This document shows, one piece after another, positions 15,651 to 24,589 of a stretch of 36,697 bases of DNA; the stretch's first letter is position 1, and each line of letters opens with the position of its first letter. Source of the stretch: Clostridiales bacterium (GTDB lineage: Bacteria > Bacillota > Clostridia > Lachnospirales > Lachnospiraceae); contig JAQXNU010000156.1 in NCBI GenBank assembly GCA_029098165.1, positions 1 through 36,697 on the forward strand, given 5' to 3'. The notes below the pieces were generated by a model, which saw nothing but the letters and a program-made list of their open reading frames with translations, did not search any database and was not told the origin of the DNA. The position numbers and the translations under genes are program-made.

Positions 15651-16205
15651 ATGATAAATGAAATAGAAGAAAGTGCAAGACGCGCGATAACCGAATTAAT
15701 CGAAGTTAGTGGAATTAAGGAGCATCAGATTTTAGTGATTGGATGTTCCTCCAGCGAAATTATGGGATCTAAGATCGGTACCAATTCCGCAATGGAGGCT
15801 GCAGAAGCTGTATATCGAGGAATTAGTCCAATTCTAAAGGAACATAATATTTACTTGGCGGTTCAATGCTGCGAGCATCTCAATCGCTGTATTATTCTTG
15901 AAGAAGAAGCTCGTAGAGCATATGGTTACGAGGAAGTTAATGTGGTTCCACACCCACATGCAGGTGGGTCTTTTGCAACTTGTGCCTATGCTAATATGAA
16001 AGAGCCAGTTGCAGTTGAAGAGATAAAGGCTCATGCAGGAATGGATATCGGGGATACTTTGATCGGAATGCATCTGAAAGCAGTTGCTGTACCGGTTCGT
16101 TTAAATGTAAAGAAGATTGGCGAGGCAAATTTGGTATGTGCAAGAACAAGACCGAAGTTTATCGGTGGAGAACGTGCTCAGTATAAAATCAAAGGGGAAC
16201 GATAA
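15651..16205 (+). CDS. UPF0340 / TIGR01440 family protein (YwlG-like)
   Basis: Conserved 184-aa cytosolic protein of unknown function found across Firmicutes. Family features include VIGCSSSEIMGSKIGTNSA near residues 26-44, AVQCCEHLNR (about 67-76), and the histidine-rich VPHPHAGGSFATCAY (about 101-115); the cysteines and histidines could bind a metal, but this is not shown. An AAGGATGAG SD site precedes the ATG. The thioesterase gene follows after 2 bp, so the two are co-transcribed. Confidence 0.9.
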   Translation: MINEIEESARRAITELIEVSGIKEHQILVIGCSSSEIMGSKIGTNSAMEAAEAVYRGISPILKEHNIYLAVQCCEHLNRCIILEEEARRAYGYEEVNVVPHPHAGGSFATCAYANMKEPVAVEEIKAHAGMDIGDTLIGMHLKAVAVPVRLNVKKIGEANLVCARTRPKFIGGERAQYKIKGER

Positions 16206-16207
16206 TT

Positions 16208-16660
16208 ATGGGGATTATGGATAAGGTGAAAGTGTACGAACATAAGGCACAGTATTATGAAACAGATCAGATGGGCTGTGTGCATCATTCGAATTATATC
16301 CGATGGTTTGAAGAAGCCAGAACGGAGCTATTAGAACAGGTAGGATTCAGTTATAAGAGAATGGAAGAGGAGGGAATCATGAGCCCAGTACTTAGCGTTA
16401 CGGCCGAGTACAAGTCGATGGTTCGTTATCAGGACGTGGTAGAAATCGCTATTAAAGTCACTTCATTTAATGGAATTAAGTTCACCATGGAATATGTTGT
16501 TCGTGATAAAGAAACGCAAGTAATTCGAACGACTGGTAGAAGTGAGCATTGTCTTCTCAATCTCGAATGTAAGCCAATCCGCCTTATGAAAGTAAATAAA
16601 CCGATATATGATTTATTTATGGAACTGAGTGAAGCTGGCTGGACGTCGAAAGATATCTAG
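16208..16660 (+). CDS. Hotdog-fold acyl-CoA thioesterase (YbgC/FcbC-like)
   Basis: A 150-aa 4HBT-family protein that hydrolyses short acyl-CoA thioesters. The active-site motif is YYETDQMGCVHHSNYIRWFEEAR (starting at about residue 16), with the catalytic Asp in TDQMG and the following VHHSNY, as in YbgC. It starts 2 bp after the UPF0340 stop with AGGGGAA as SD; an alternative ATG three codons in is possible. In Gram-negatives YbgC sits with tol-pal genes; here the partner is UPF0340, so the physiological acyl-CoA is unknown. Confidence 0.88.
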   Translation: MGIMDKVKVYEHKAQYYETDQMGCVHHSNYIRWFEEARTELLEQVGFSYKRMEEEGIMSPVLSVTAEYKSMVRYQDVVEIAIKVTSFNGIKFTMEYVVRDKETQVIRTTGRSEHCLLNLECKPIRLMKVNKPIYDLFMELSEAGWTSKDI

Positions 16661-16730
16661 AAGGTAGAAAGCTGCTATGTGTGTTTTATTCGGTAGTGTC
16701 TACTGTTAATCATAAGATTGTAGGCCAAGA

Positions 16731-16874
16731 GTTTTGTACTCAAGAAGCTGGAATTTTGTGCCCAGGGCCCAAAGAAGAAGCGAAAAAGTTCCAAAGGAAA
16801 GAAGTTTGTACCCAGGAAGCCAAAAGTTTGTGCCCAGGGCCCAAGAAATTGGCAAAAAAGTTCCAAAACAGACT
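16731..16874. repeat. Two-unit 72-bp tandem repeat
   Basis: Two imperfect 72-bp units (about 16731-16802 and 16803-16874) share TTTGTAC..., TTTGTGCCCAGGGCCCAA and AAAAGTTCCAAA at exactly 72-bp spacing. Within each unit TTTGT(A/G)CCCAGG-like sequence appears twice, so the unit itself looks like an older duplication. 72 is a multiple of 3: plus-strand frame 16681-16896 (GTG start, no SD) gives two matching 24-aa units containing CTQEA and LCPGPK. The minus strand is also open. I do not call a gene; base composition (GGGCCC in an AT-rich region) sets it apart from its neighbours. Confidence 0.75.
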
Positions 16875-16951
16875 TCCTCGTAAGAAACAAGTCTAAATAA
16901 AAAAAGTCCAAAATAAACAAGAGTTCGAGGAAAATATGACTTAAAAATAGG

Positions 16952-16993
16952 TCCTGTAGATTAGACACACAAAAAAGTATCTAGTCTACAGGA
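16952..16993. terminator. Hairpin between convergent thioesterase and P-type ATPase genes
   Basis: Arms 16952-16965 and 16980-16993 (TCCTGTAGATTAGA and TCTAGTCTACAGGA) pair over 14 bp with one G-T pair; the 14-nt loop is A-rich. No T-run follows on the plus strand, so it is a weak or factor-assisted terminator. Confidence 0.5.
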
Positions 16994-17080
16994 TCAATTG
17001 AATTCATTTACCCTCAAACTCTTCTTTTATTTCTGTTACAGCTATTTACCATACGACTCTTCCTTTTTTCACTCTTACAG

Positions 17081-19696
17081 CTAATTGTTCGAAGAACCAC
17101 GATTGCATGCCTTTTGAAGCTCTACGATAATGATTGGGACAATCGATAAAGCGAAGACTGTGAACCATTGGTCTGGACATAGTGGTGTAACTTTAAATAT
17201 ACTAGCTAAAGATTTGATGGAGATTACACTTACTTGCATGATAGTACATACTATAAAGGAGATTACCATTTTCATGTTGGTGAAAAGTCCAATTTTTAAG
17301 ATGGAGTGCTCACTACGCATATTAAATGCGTGGAAGAGCTGAGATAAGCTTAGGACTGCAAAGCACATGGTCTGACCGCCTTTCACATAGGCTATCAGAG
17401 CTAATGAACCAATCATGGCACCTTCAAATATGATTTTGAAGATCAGTCCATCAGCAAACATACCTTTCTTTTGAGAGACTGGCTTCTTTAACATAATGTC
17501 ATCCGGAGCAGGTTCGACACCTAAGGAGATGGCAGGAAGCGAGTCGGTAACTAAGTTGATCCAAAGTAATTGTACGGCGGCTAATGGTGCAGGAAGGCCA
17601 AACAAGATGGCGATGAAAATCGTGAGAATTTCGCCAATGTTGCTGGATAAAAGGAAATGGATGGATTTGCGAATGTTATCGTAGATACCACGGCCTTCTT
17701 TGACAGCAGAAACAATGGTCGCAAAGTTATCATCCGCTAAGATCATATCCGCTGCATTTTTAGCAACATCGGTACCGCTAAGTCCCATAGCACAGCCGAT
17801 ATCTGCTGCTTTTAAAGCAGGGGCATCATTTACACCATCACCAGTCATCGCAACGACTTCCCCACGTTTTTGTAATGCTTTTACGATACGCACTTTATGT
17901 GTTGGTGAAACTCTCGCAAATACACGGTATTTATAGATGTTCTGCTGTAATTCTTTATCGGATAAGCGGTTGAGTTCTTCTCCTGTAATCGCACCAAGTT
18001 CTTTGCTATCAGGAGGCAGGATACCTAACGTTTTTGCAATGGCACAAGCCGTTGAGACATGGTCGCCGGTAATCATCACTGGGGTGATTCCTGCAGCTTT
18101 ACACGTAGCAACAGCAGCTTTTACCTCCTCTCGTGGAGGATCGATCATGCCGAGCAGACCGAGTAAAGTCAAGTCAGATTCTAGGGCATCATCTTTCATA
18201 TAATTAATGGAACGGTCGGTAATCTTATATGCGACCGCTAAAACACGTAGAGCTTTTTCTGTCATGGCAAGACAGGTATGTTCGAGTTGAGCCTGCTCTT
18301 TATGTAAGCATGGAATTGCCTGACCATCTCGATCCACATGAGTACAACGTTTGATCAGTACATCATAGGCTCCCTTTGTGATGATCAGGTATTTGCCGTC
18401 TTTTAGTTTATGAGCAGTCGTCATCAGTTTTCTCGAGGAATCAAATGGAATTTCACGAACTCTAGGTTTGTGGTTCTCTAAAACTGCCTTATCAATATGA
18501 TTTCGATATGCTGCCATCACAATAGCTTTTTCTGTTGGTTCACCGATTGCTTCTTTCATGCCATCTTCCATACGAGCATTGGTACATAATGCTGCCATTT
18601 CAAGGATTCGGCTAGCAAAAGGTTTGTGTTCATTCTCGATTCCTTGGATGGAAGCAATCTCAGTTATGGTCATTACATTTTGAGTCAGTGTGCCAGTTTT
18701 ATCCGAACAGATAAAGGTTGCGCTGCCTAGGGTCTCAACAGCAGGGAGCTTTCGAATAATCGCATTCTTCTTTGCCATTCGCTGTACCCCAAGAGACAAC
18801 ATAATCGTTACAATGGCTGGAAGGCCTTCTGGAATTGCTGCAACCGCTAAACTGACACTTGTCATGAACATATCAAATGCTCCGCGGCCCTGAATCGTTC
18901 CGAGTAGGAAGATGATAATACATATGGCAAGAGCAGCCAGACCAAGGACTTTACCGGTTTTAGCAAGCTTCTTTTGGAGCGGGGTATCCGGAGTATCATC
19001 TTGCATAATCATTTTAGCAATATGACCGACTTCGGTGTGCATACCAGTAGATGTAACAACAGCCATACCACGACCATAGGTTACGATTCCTGAAGAAGGT
19101 ACCATATTTTTGCGATCCCCAAGCATGGTATTCTCTTTTAGAACAATATCCGCTTCTTTTTCTACTGGATGGGATTCCCCAGTAAGAGAGGATTCATCTA
19201 CTTTTAGATTTGTACAGCTGATCAGTCTCGCATCTGCCGGAACATAATGGCCAGTATCCAGAAAAATAACATCTCCTGGCACTAGGTTACAGGAAGGAAT
19301 GGAGCATTGTTTCCCGTTCCTTAGAACAATGGCATTTGGAGCAGCCATCTTCTTTAGGGCTTCTAGAGAACGTTCGGCTTTTGCCTCCTGGATCACACCC
19401 AGGATCGAATTAAGTATTATGATAGCAAAGATAATGATTGGATCCACGTAATCCGCTTCCCCTTGCATAACAGATACTCCAAAGGAAATTAAGGCGGCAC
19501 AGATTAATACAATGATCATGAAATCAGAAAACTGAGCAAAGAAACGCGCAATCAGACTTTTTCCTTTTACAGTTTCTAACTCATTCTTTCCAAACTTTTG
19601 TAGTCTCTTTTCTGCTTCGGCATCGCTTAGTCCGATTTTCGTATTTACATTTAAGACTTGTAGTGTTTCTTTTACTGATAAGGAATGAAAATGCAT
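17081..19696 (-). CDS. Calcium-type cation-translocating P-type ATPase (P2A)
   Basis: Membrane pump of 871 aa that uses ATP to export a divalent cation, most likely Ca2+. Order of features: N-terminal cation ATPase domain (1-75), actuator motif TGES (172-175), M4 motif AIPEGLP (287-293), phosphorylation site DKTGTLT (D332), TGDGVNDAP hinge, M5 SSNIGE and M6 NLVTDS. The M5 Asn/Glu and M6 Asn-Thr-Asp match both Ca2+ sites of SERCA by motif, although the M8 ligand was not located. The ATG at 19694-19696 has GGAG 7 nt upstream. The gene stands alone, convergent with the thioesterase and divergent from the transporter. Confidence 0.92.
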   Translation of the reverse strand: MHFHSLSVKETLQVLNVNTKIGLSDAEAEKRLQKFGKNELETVKGKSLIARFFAQFSDFMIIVLICAALISFGVSVMQGEADYVDPIIIFAIIILNSILGVIQEAKAERSLEALKKMAAPNAIVLRNGKQCSIPSCNLVPGDVIFLDTGHYVPADARLISCTNLKVDESSLTGESHPVEKEADIVLKENTMLGDRKNMVPSSGIVTYGRGMAVVTSTGMHTEVGHIAKMIMQDDTPDTPLQKKLAKTGKVLGLAALAICIIIFLLGTIQGRGAFDMFMTSVSLAVAAIPEGLPAIVTIMLSLGVQRMAKKNAIIRKLPAVETLGSATFICSDKTGTLTQNVMTITEIASIQGIENEHKPFASRILEMAALCTNARMEDGMKEAIGEPTEKAIVMAAYRNHIDKAVLENHKPRVREIPFDSSRKLMTTAHKLKDGKYLIITKGAYDVLIKRCTHVDRDGQAIPCLHKEQAQLEHTCLAMTEKALRVLAVAYKITDRSINYMKDDALESDLTLLGLLGMIDPPREEVKAAVATCKAAGITPVMITGDHVSTACAIAKTLGILPPDSKELGAITGEELNRLSDKELQQNIYKYRVFARVSPTHKVRIVKALQKRGEVVAMTGDGVNDAPALKAADIGCAMGLSGTDVAKNAADMILADDNFATIVSAVKEGRGIYDNIRKSIHFLLSSNIGEILTIFIAILFGLPAPLAAVQLLWINLVTDSLPAISLGVEPAPDDIMLKKPVSQKKGMFADGLIFKIIFEGAMIGSLALIAYVKGGQTMCFAVLSLSQLFHAFNMRSEHSILKIGLFTNMKMVISFIVCTIMQVSVISIKSLASIFKVTPLCPDQWFTVFALSIVPIIIVELQKACNRGSSNN

Positions 19697-19922
19697 CTAT
19701 AACTCCAATCTGCTGCTTTAATTTAACAAGCTAGTGGATAGAACAACACCTCTTGTTCGGCTTTAATTCTCTTAAAGAAATATATGTAAGACTTAGATAA
19801 AGTATGAAGTACCATTGGGAAAAATTATGAATCAAGCCGCATAAAAATGGAATACTAAGGCATGTTCAACTGATGAAAGAATCGTCACGTGATAATTACA
19901 TAACGAGTAGTATATGAGACTG

Positions 19923-19993
19923 ACATATATGTAAAAAAATATCAAATTTGACATATAACGTCCAATTATGTTACTATCTGTTATATATGTAAA
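19923..19993 (+). promoter_or_regulatory. Promoter with flanking ATATATGTAAA repeats (GPH transporter)
   Basis: TTGACA (19948-19953), 18 bp, TACTAT (19972-19977). The 11-bp sequence ATATATGTAAA occurs at 19925-19935 and 19983-19993, upstream and downstream of the promoter, and the first copy sits in the palindrome ACATATATGT (19923-19932). These are candidate regulator sites. The rest of the 315-bp divergent region (19697-20011) shows no gene; an ATPase promoter could not be fixed with confidence. Confidence 0.5.
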
Positions 19994-20011
19994 TTTAATC
20001 ATGGGGGACAT

Positions 20012-21478
20012 ATGATCTTTACTACGAAAAAATTAGACCCAAGATATAACAATTCTAGTATCTTCAATATTGCGTTATTTGCGCTAAATACAGCAGCGGC
20101 AACTTTATATCTTGCTTTGATGGAGTATACCGCTTATTTTGTGAATGGAATTATTGGGTTTACAGTTGTTTTTACTTCTATTGTACTGACTGCACTTCGA
20201 GTATTTGATGGATTAATCGATCCAATCATCGGATATATAGTAGATCGTACGCAAGGTAAGTTTGGTAAGTTTCGACCTTTTATGGTGGGCGGAAACCTTT
20301 TAATGGCGGTTAGTTCGCTGTTATTATTTAATTTTTCTCATATGGTGCCAAAGTGGTTCCGACTTCCTGTTTTTGTAGTGATTTATGTGGTATTTGTCAT
20401 TGGTTATACCTTTCAGATGTTAACTGCAAAAGCAGGTCAAACAGTAATGACGAATAACCCAAAGATCAGACCAATTTCAACGTATTTTGATTCGTTATTT
20501 ATTACTTCCTCATATGGAGGTATCGCATTATACGTTCAGACCTTTTTAACGAAAAAGTATGAAGGTTCCTATCGTAATCCAATGCTTTACAAGGAGCTAA
20601 CCATGTGGGTTGTGATCATCTCTGGTCTATGTACTGTATTAGCAGTGATCGGGATATGGAAAAAGGATCGACAAGAGTTTTTTGGTACCGAAGGGGAACC
20701 AGTCAAAGTTCATGCCAAAGACTATATAAATGTTATTAAACACAATAAACCAATTAGAATGCTCGTTACCGCAGCATCTGTTAATAAATTTACCTCCATG
20801 GTATATAGCAATATTACCGTTGGTGTCATTATCTTTGGTATTATGATGAAGAACTACGAGTTGTCTGGAACGATTGGACTTGTTACTGCAATTCCAAATC
20901 TTATTGTTGTGACAATCGGCGTAATTGTAGCTCAGCGGCTTGGACAGAAAAAGGCCTTTCAGACATTTACGTGGTTTGCAATTGCATTCCAGATTATTAT
21001 GACAGGACTTTTAATGTTTGGGGAACTAACAAAGGTAGGATTTAATTTAAATGCGATTTCGATTGGATTCTTTTTAATTTTTATCCTACTAAATGGTTCT
21101 AAATCTGTTAGCAATAATATTGTCGTACCAATGATAGCAGACTGTTCGGATTATGAAGTATTTCGAAGTGGACTTTATGTGCCAGGTCTAATGGGAGCTT
21201 TGTTCTCACTGATCGATCAAGTAGTATCTGCTTTCGGAACCGCCTTTGTAGGTGTGGTTGTTGCAATGATCGGATTTAAAGAGCATCTTCCACAGGTAGA
21301 TGATGCTCTGACGCCTAAGTTAAAACTTGTAGCAATCATCTGTTACTGTATTGTTCCAATCGTTGGTTGGTTGACTAGCTTGTATTCGATGAAGTTCTAT
21401 GAGCTGGACAAAGAAAAGATGCGTGAAATCAATTATAGTAAGTTCGCATGCACCACAAAGCAGCATAATGAAGGATGA
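20012..21478 (+). CDS. GPH-family (MelB-like) MFS transporter
   Basis: Inner-membrane symporter of 488 aa with about twelve hydrophobic segments, matching the glycoside-pentoside-hexuronide:cation symporter family (MFS_2). The diagnostic segment FDGLIDPIIGYIVDRTQGKFG (starting at about residue 69) contains the DP and D-R residues of the cation/sugar region. No glycosidase or regulator gene is adjacent, so the sugar is unknown. A GGGGG SD site precedes the ATG. The promoter and paired repeats upstream suggest regulated expression. Confidence 0.88.
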   Translation: MIFTTKKLDPRYNNSSIFNIALFALNTAAATLYLALMEYTAYFVNGIIGFTVVFTSIVLTALRVFDGLIDPIIGYIVDRTQGKFGKFRPFMVGGNLLMAVSSLLLFNFSHMVPKWFRLPVFVVIYVVFVIGYTFQMLTAKAGQTVMTNNPKIRPISTYFDSLFITSSYGGIALYVQTFLTKKYEGSYRNPMLYKELTMWVVIISGLCTVLAVIGIWKKDRQEFFGTEGEPVKVHAKDYINVIKHNKPIRMLVTAASVNKFTSMVYSNITVGVIIFGIMMKNYELSGTIGLVTAIPNLIVVTIGVIVAQRLGQKKAFQTFTWFAIAFQIIMTGLLMFGELTKVGFNLNAISIGFFLIFILLNGSKSVSNNIVVPMIADCSDYEVFRSGLYVPGLMGALFSLIDQVVSAFGTAFVGVVVAMIGFKEHLPQVDDALTPKLKLVAIICYCIVPIVGWLTSLYSMKFYELDKEKMREINYSKFACTTKQHNEG

Positions 21479-21549
21479 TGTGAACGAAAAGCAGAAGGAG
21501 TCATGGATTGATATTGAAGCATGATTTTGCACGATTCAAGCAGAAAGTA

Positions 21550-21578
21550 TTGTCATAAAAATCGAATAGGTATATTCT
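21550..21578 (+). promoter_or_regulatory. Promoter of the nfeD-SPFH operon
   Basis: TTGTCA (21550-21555), 17 bp, TATTCT (21573-21578), about 50 bp before the ATG at 21628. Confidence 0.5.
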
Positions 21579-21627
21579 GTTAGTAATAAAAAAAGAAAGG
21601 ATATGCTTATAGCGTATAGGTGAACTT

Positions 21628-22068
21628 ATGATAGCTTTATATTGGCTGATCGGTCTAGCTGTACTCTTACTAATCGAAATCATCACTTTAGGTCTGACGA
21701 CGATTTGGTTTGCTGGTGGAGCATTAGTTGCATTTATCGCAGCAATTTGTGGAGCTAACATTGCAGTTCAAATCGTACTCTTTGTAATTGTATCTCTAAT
21801 TCTTTTAATTTTTACAAGACCGATTGCAATGAAACGTTTGAACAAGAATCGTGTTAAGACCAATTATGAAGGATTGATTGGTAAAGTGGTTAAAATCACG
21901 AAAACGGTCGATAATTCTAATCAGACAGGGGAAGCTTGTGTAAATGGTCAGGATTGGACCGTTCGAAGCTATAATGATGACGAAATCATTGAACCTGGAA
22001 CGAAAGTGAAGATTGTGAACATTGAAGGTGTAAGATTAATCGTAACAAAATATCGGGAGGAGAATTAA
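21628..22068 (+). CDS. NfeD-family membrane protein
   Basis: A 146-aa protein with two or three N-terminal membrane segments (about residues 3-70) and a C-terminal OB-fold domain (about 85-146, including GLIGKVVKITKTV and GTKVKIVNIEG). This is the short NfeD form without a protease domain. NfeD proteins nearly always pair with an SPFH protein, and one begins 2 bp downstream. They are thought to help organise membrane microdomains. An AGGTGA SD-like site precedes the ATG. Confidence 0.9.
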   Translation: MIALYWLIGLAVLLLIEIITLGLTTIWFAGGALVAFIAAICGANIAVQIVLFVIVSLILLIFTRPIAMKRLNKNRVKTNYEGLIGKVVKITKTVDNSNQTGEACVNGQDWTVRSYNDDEIIEPGTKVKIVNIEGVRLIVTKYREEN

Positions 22069-22070
22069 TT

Positions 22071-23072
22071 ATGGTACAAACATATGCAATTATTGGGGTT
22101 GTAGTTCTATTACTTATCATTTTAGCATCTTGTATTAAAATCGTACCTCAGGCACAGGCATTTATCGTTGAGCGTTTAGGCGGTTATCAAGGGACCTGGA
22201 GTGTAGGTGTTCATCTTAAATTACCATTGATTGATAAGGTGGCAAAACGTGTCCTTTTAAAAGAGCAGGTTGTTGACTTTCCACCTCAGCCAGTTATCAC
22301 AAAGGATAACGTTACCATGAGAATTGATACCGTTGTATTCTTCCAGATTACAGACCCTAAGTTATTTGCTTATGGTGTTGAGAATCCAATCATGGCCATT
22401 GAAAACTTAACAGCAACAACCCTTCGTAATATCATCGGTGATCTGGAACTGGATGAAACCTTAACTTCCAGAGAAATCATCAATACTAAGATGAGAGTAT
22501 CTCTTGATCAGGCAACGGACCCTTGGGGTATCAAAGTTAACCGTGTCGAGTTAAAGAACATCATTCCTCCAGCTGCAATTCAGGATGCGATGGAGAAACA
22601 GATGAAAGCAGAACGTGAACGTCGTGAATCGATCTTAATTGCTGAAGGTCAGAAAAAATCTGCGATCCTTGTTGCAGAAGGTCATAAACAGGCTACAATT
22701 CTTGAAGCAGAAGCTGAAAAAGAAGCAGCGATCCTTCGCGCAGAAGCAAAGAAGGAAGCTACCATCCGTGAAGCTGAAGGTCAAGCAGAGGCTATCATCG
22801 CAGTTCAGAAAGCAAATGCAGATGGTATCCGTATGTTAAATGAATCCGATCCAAGTGGTGCAGTTCTTCAGATTAAGAGCTTAGAGGCATTTACCAAAGC
22901 AGCAGATGGCAGAGCAACAAAGATCATCATTCCTTCCGAGATTCAGGGAATTGCTGGATTAGTAAAGAGCATTACAGAAGTAGCAAAAGATGATGATAAA
23001 ACGGAAGAAGTAAAAAAAGTTGATGTTAAGAAACCTGAGGTTAAGACAGCAGATTTTACAACAGATTTTTAA
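22071..23072 (+). CDS. SPFH-domain (stomatin/QmcA-like) membrane scaffold protein
   Basis: A 333-aa protein with one N-terminal membrane anchor (about residues 5-22), an SPFH/Band 7 domain (about 25-180), then five successive 11-residue repeats (188-242) of the form I-L-x-A-E-x-x-K-x-A-x: ILIAEGQKKSA, ILVAEGHKQAT, ILEAEAEKEAA, ILRAEAKKEAT, IREAEGQAEAI. Such hendecads form the long helix that lets SPFH proteins assemble cage-like oligomers. A C-terminal acidic/lysine-rich tail ends the protein. It is coupled to NfeD upstream; a two-component system follows after 30 bp with no terminator. Confidence 0.92.
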   Translation: MVQTYAIIGVVVLLLIILASCIKIVPQAQAFIVERLGGYQGTWSVGVHLKLPLIDKVAKRVLLKEQVVDFPPQPVITKDNVTMRIDTVVFFQITDPKLFAYGVENPIMAIENLTATTLRNIIGDLELDETLTSREIINTKMRVSLDQATDPWGIKVNRVELKNIIPPAAIQDAMEKQMKAERERRESILIAEGQKKSAILVAEGHKQATILEAEAEKEAAILRAEAKKEATIREAEGQAEAIIAVQKANADGIRMLNESDPSGAVLQIKSLEAFTKAADGRATKIIIPSEIQGIAGLVKSITEVAKDDDKTEEVKKVDVKKPEVKTADFTTDF

Positions 23073-23102
23073 TTAATAATCATTAGTTAGGTGAGGGCAT
23101 GT

Positions 23103-23825
23103 ATGACCACTGTATTGATTTTAGAAGATTGTAGAGAAAGCATTAAAGCATTGGAAGCAATCATGAAAGGATACCGCGTGGGCATACATGCTCTTTTTGC
23201 GCGTAGCCTTTCCGAGGCAATGGATATGCTACATAAGGAAGAGATGATAGATATCTTCTTCTTGGATATTAATCTAGATCAAAGCAACACGATGGATCAG
23301 TCTGGGATTTTATTTGCGAAAAAGATACGGGAAATTAGTAAATATGCATTTACACCGATTGTATTTATCACGTCGGCAACGGAATTAGAATTATTATCTT
23401 ATCGGGAAACCCAATGTTATTCTTATATCACAAAGCCATATGAAGCGAATGCGATCTTATCAGTTTTGGATAAGGTGATTCAGAACAATATTAAGAAAGA
23501 AAGTCCACAAGTTACAGTAAAAAAGGACGGGGTAAACTACCGGATCAATGTGGATGAGATTTTGTGTATTGAGGCAATTCCTAGGGGGATTCGACTCTAT
23601 CTAAAAGGAGAAAGTTTGGATCTAAAGTATATCTCCATCAAGCAGATTCTTGAGAAACTACCAAAGGACCAGTTTATTCAATGTCATCGTATGTATGTGG
23701 TCAATACGAATAAGATCGATTACGTGGATACAGTGAATCAGATGATTCAGATCAAAGGGCTGTCTCATACAATTGAGATTGGAATTACCTATAAAACAGA
23801 AATGAGGCGGTGGATTCATGGATAG
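23103..23825 (+). CDS. LytTR-family response regulator
   Basis: A 240-aa regulator with an N-terminal receiver domain (phospho-acceptor D55 in FFLDINLD; acidic residues in LILED; Lys in ITKPYE) and a C-terminal LytTR DNA-binding domain (about residues 140-235). It resembles AgrA/VirR-type regulators. The ATG at 23103 is used because AGGTGAGG lies 6 nt upstream; a GTG at 23091 overlaps that SD. Its stop overlaps the kinase start by 8 bp. The operon position after NfeD-SPFH suggests a membrane-related stimulus (inference). Target genes are unknown. Confidence 0.88.
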   Translation: MTTVLILEDCRESIKALEAIMKGYRVGIHALFARSLSEAMDMLHKEEMIDIFFLDINLDQSNTMDQSGILFAKKIREISKYAFTPIVFITSATELELLSYRETQCYSYITKPYEANAILSVLDKVIQNNIKKESPQVTVKKDGVNYRINVDEILCIEAIPRGIRLYLKGESLDLKYISIKQILEKLPKDQFIQCHRMYVVNTNKIDYVDTVNQMIQIKGLSHTIEIGITYKTEMRRWIHG

Positions 23826-24579
23826 GGTAACGATCATACAGACTCTGGTCATGGTTTTGATTGTCTTGATCATCCTTATGATCGCTTATCTGTTCTTCCG
23901 TCAAAAGATGGCGGTTTATGCAAAGCAGGAAAAAGAATTACAGATGTATCAATTATATGTCAAGCCATTGGAAGACTGTATTCGGGATATCCGTGCCAGA
24001 CAGCACGAGTTCGATAATCATTTAAATGCAATCTTAAATATGCATCTGACGATTGGAGATTATGAAGAGTTAGTAGCTGCTCAGTCTGAGTATATGCGTT
24101 CTTTAGTGACGCAGCGGGATCACTCCTATCTTGGACTCCTAAAAATCAGTAATAAAGTATTAGCTGGATTTTTATATAGCAAGTTGACCTCCATTCCAGA
24201 GAAGATTTCGGTGGAACTGATTGTAGGAAGCAAAGAAATCTTTACAAACGTACCGGAGATGGAACTGGTGGAAGTGCTTGGAACATTGATCGATAATGCC
24301 GTTCAGGCTTGTGATGATGAAAATCATGAGATTAAAATCTATCTGACATCGAAGGATGATCGATTTATTTTTATTATTAAGAATCAGCATGAAAAAGTAG
24401 CAATCACAACGCTTGGACAGTTCTTTGAACGAGGATTTACAACAAAAGACAATGAGACAAATCATGGACTTGGACTTTATAATGCGAAGAAAATTATAAA
24501 ACGTTGGAATGGAGAAATCTTTGTAGAGAATGAGTCAATCGGAAACAAGAACTATCTGAGTTTTCATGTAGTATTATAA
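23818..24579 (+). CDS. Short GHKL-type sensor histidine kinase
   Basis: A 253-aa kinase partnered with the LytTR regulator, overlapping it by 8 bp. One N-terminal membrane helix (about residues 7-27), a linker, the H-box RQHEFDNHLNAI with H63, then a HATPase_c domain with N-box LIDNAVQAC (N160) and G-box HGLGLY (216-221). AgrC-like kinases normally have five to seven membrane helices; here there is no visible sensor domain, so the signal must come through the single helix or a partner protein such as the SPFH-NfeD pair. Hairpin element C follows the stop. Confidence 0.87.
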   Translation: MDRVTIIQTLVMVLIVLIILMIAYLFFRQKMAVYAKQEKELQMYQLYVKPLEDCIRDIRARQHEFDNHLNAILNMHLTIGDYEELVAAQSEYMRSLVTQRDHSYLGLLKISNKVLAGFLYSKLTSIPEKISVELIVGSKEIFTNVPEMELVEVLGTLIDNAVQACDDENHEIKIYLTSKDDRFIFIIKNQHEKVAITTLGQFFERGFTTKDNETNHGLGLYNAKKIIKRWNGEIFVENESIGNKNYLSFHVVL

Positions 24580-24589
24580 AATGGGAAGC

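Noticed and set aside
16675-16968. 97-codon minus-strand frame across the 72-bp repeat
   Set aside because: Its start lies in the hairpin, it has no SD, and its repeats only mirror the DNA repeat. The plus-strand 71-codon frame is equally unsupported, so only the repeat is annotated.
23818-24579. GHKL kinase and LytTR regulator as an agr quorum-sensing system
   Set aside because: No AgrB or AgrD-like gene nearby, and the kinase lacks the multi-helix peptide-sensing domain.
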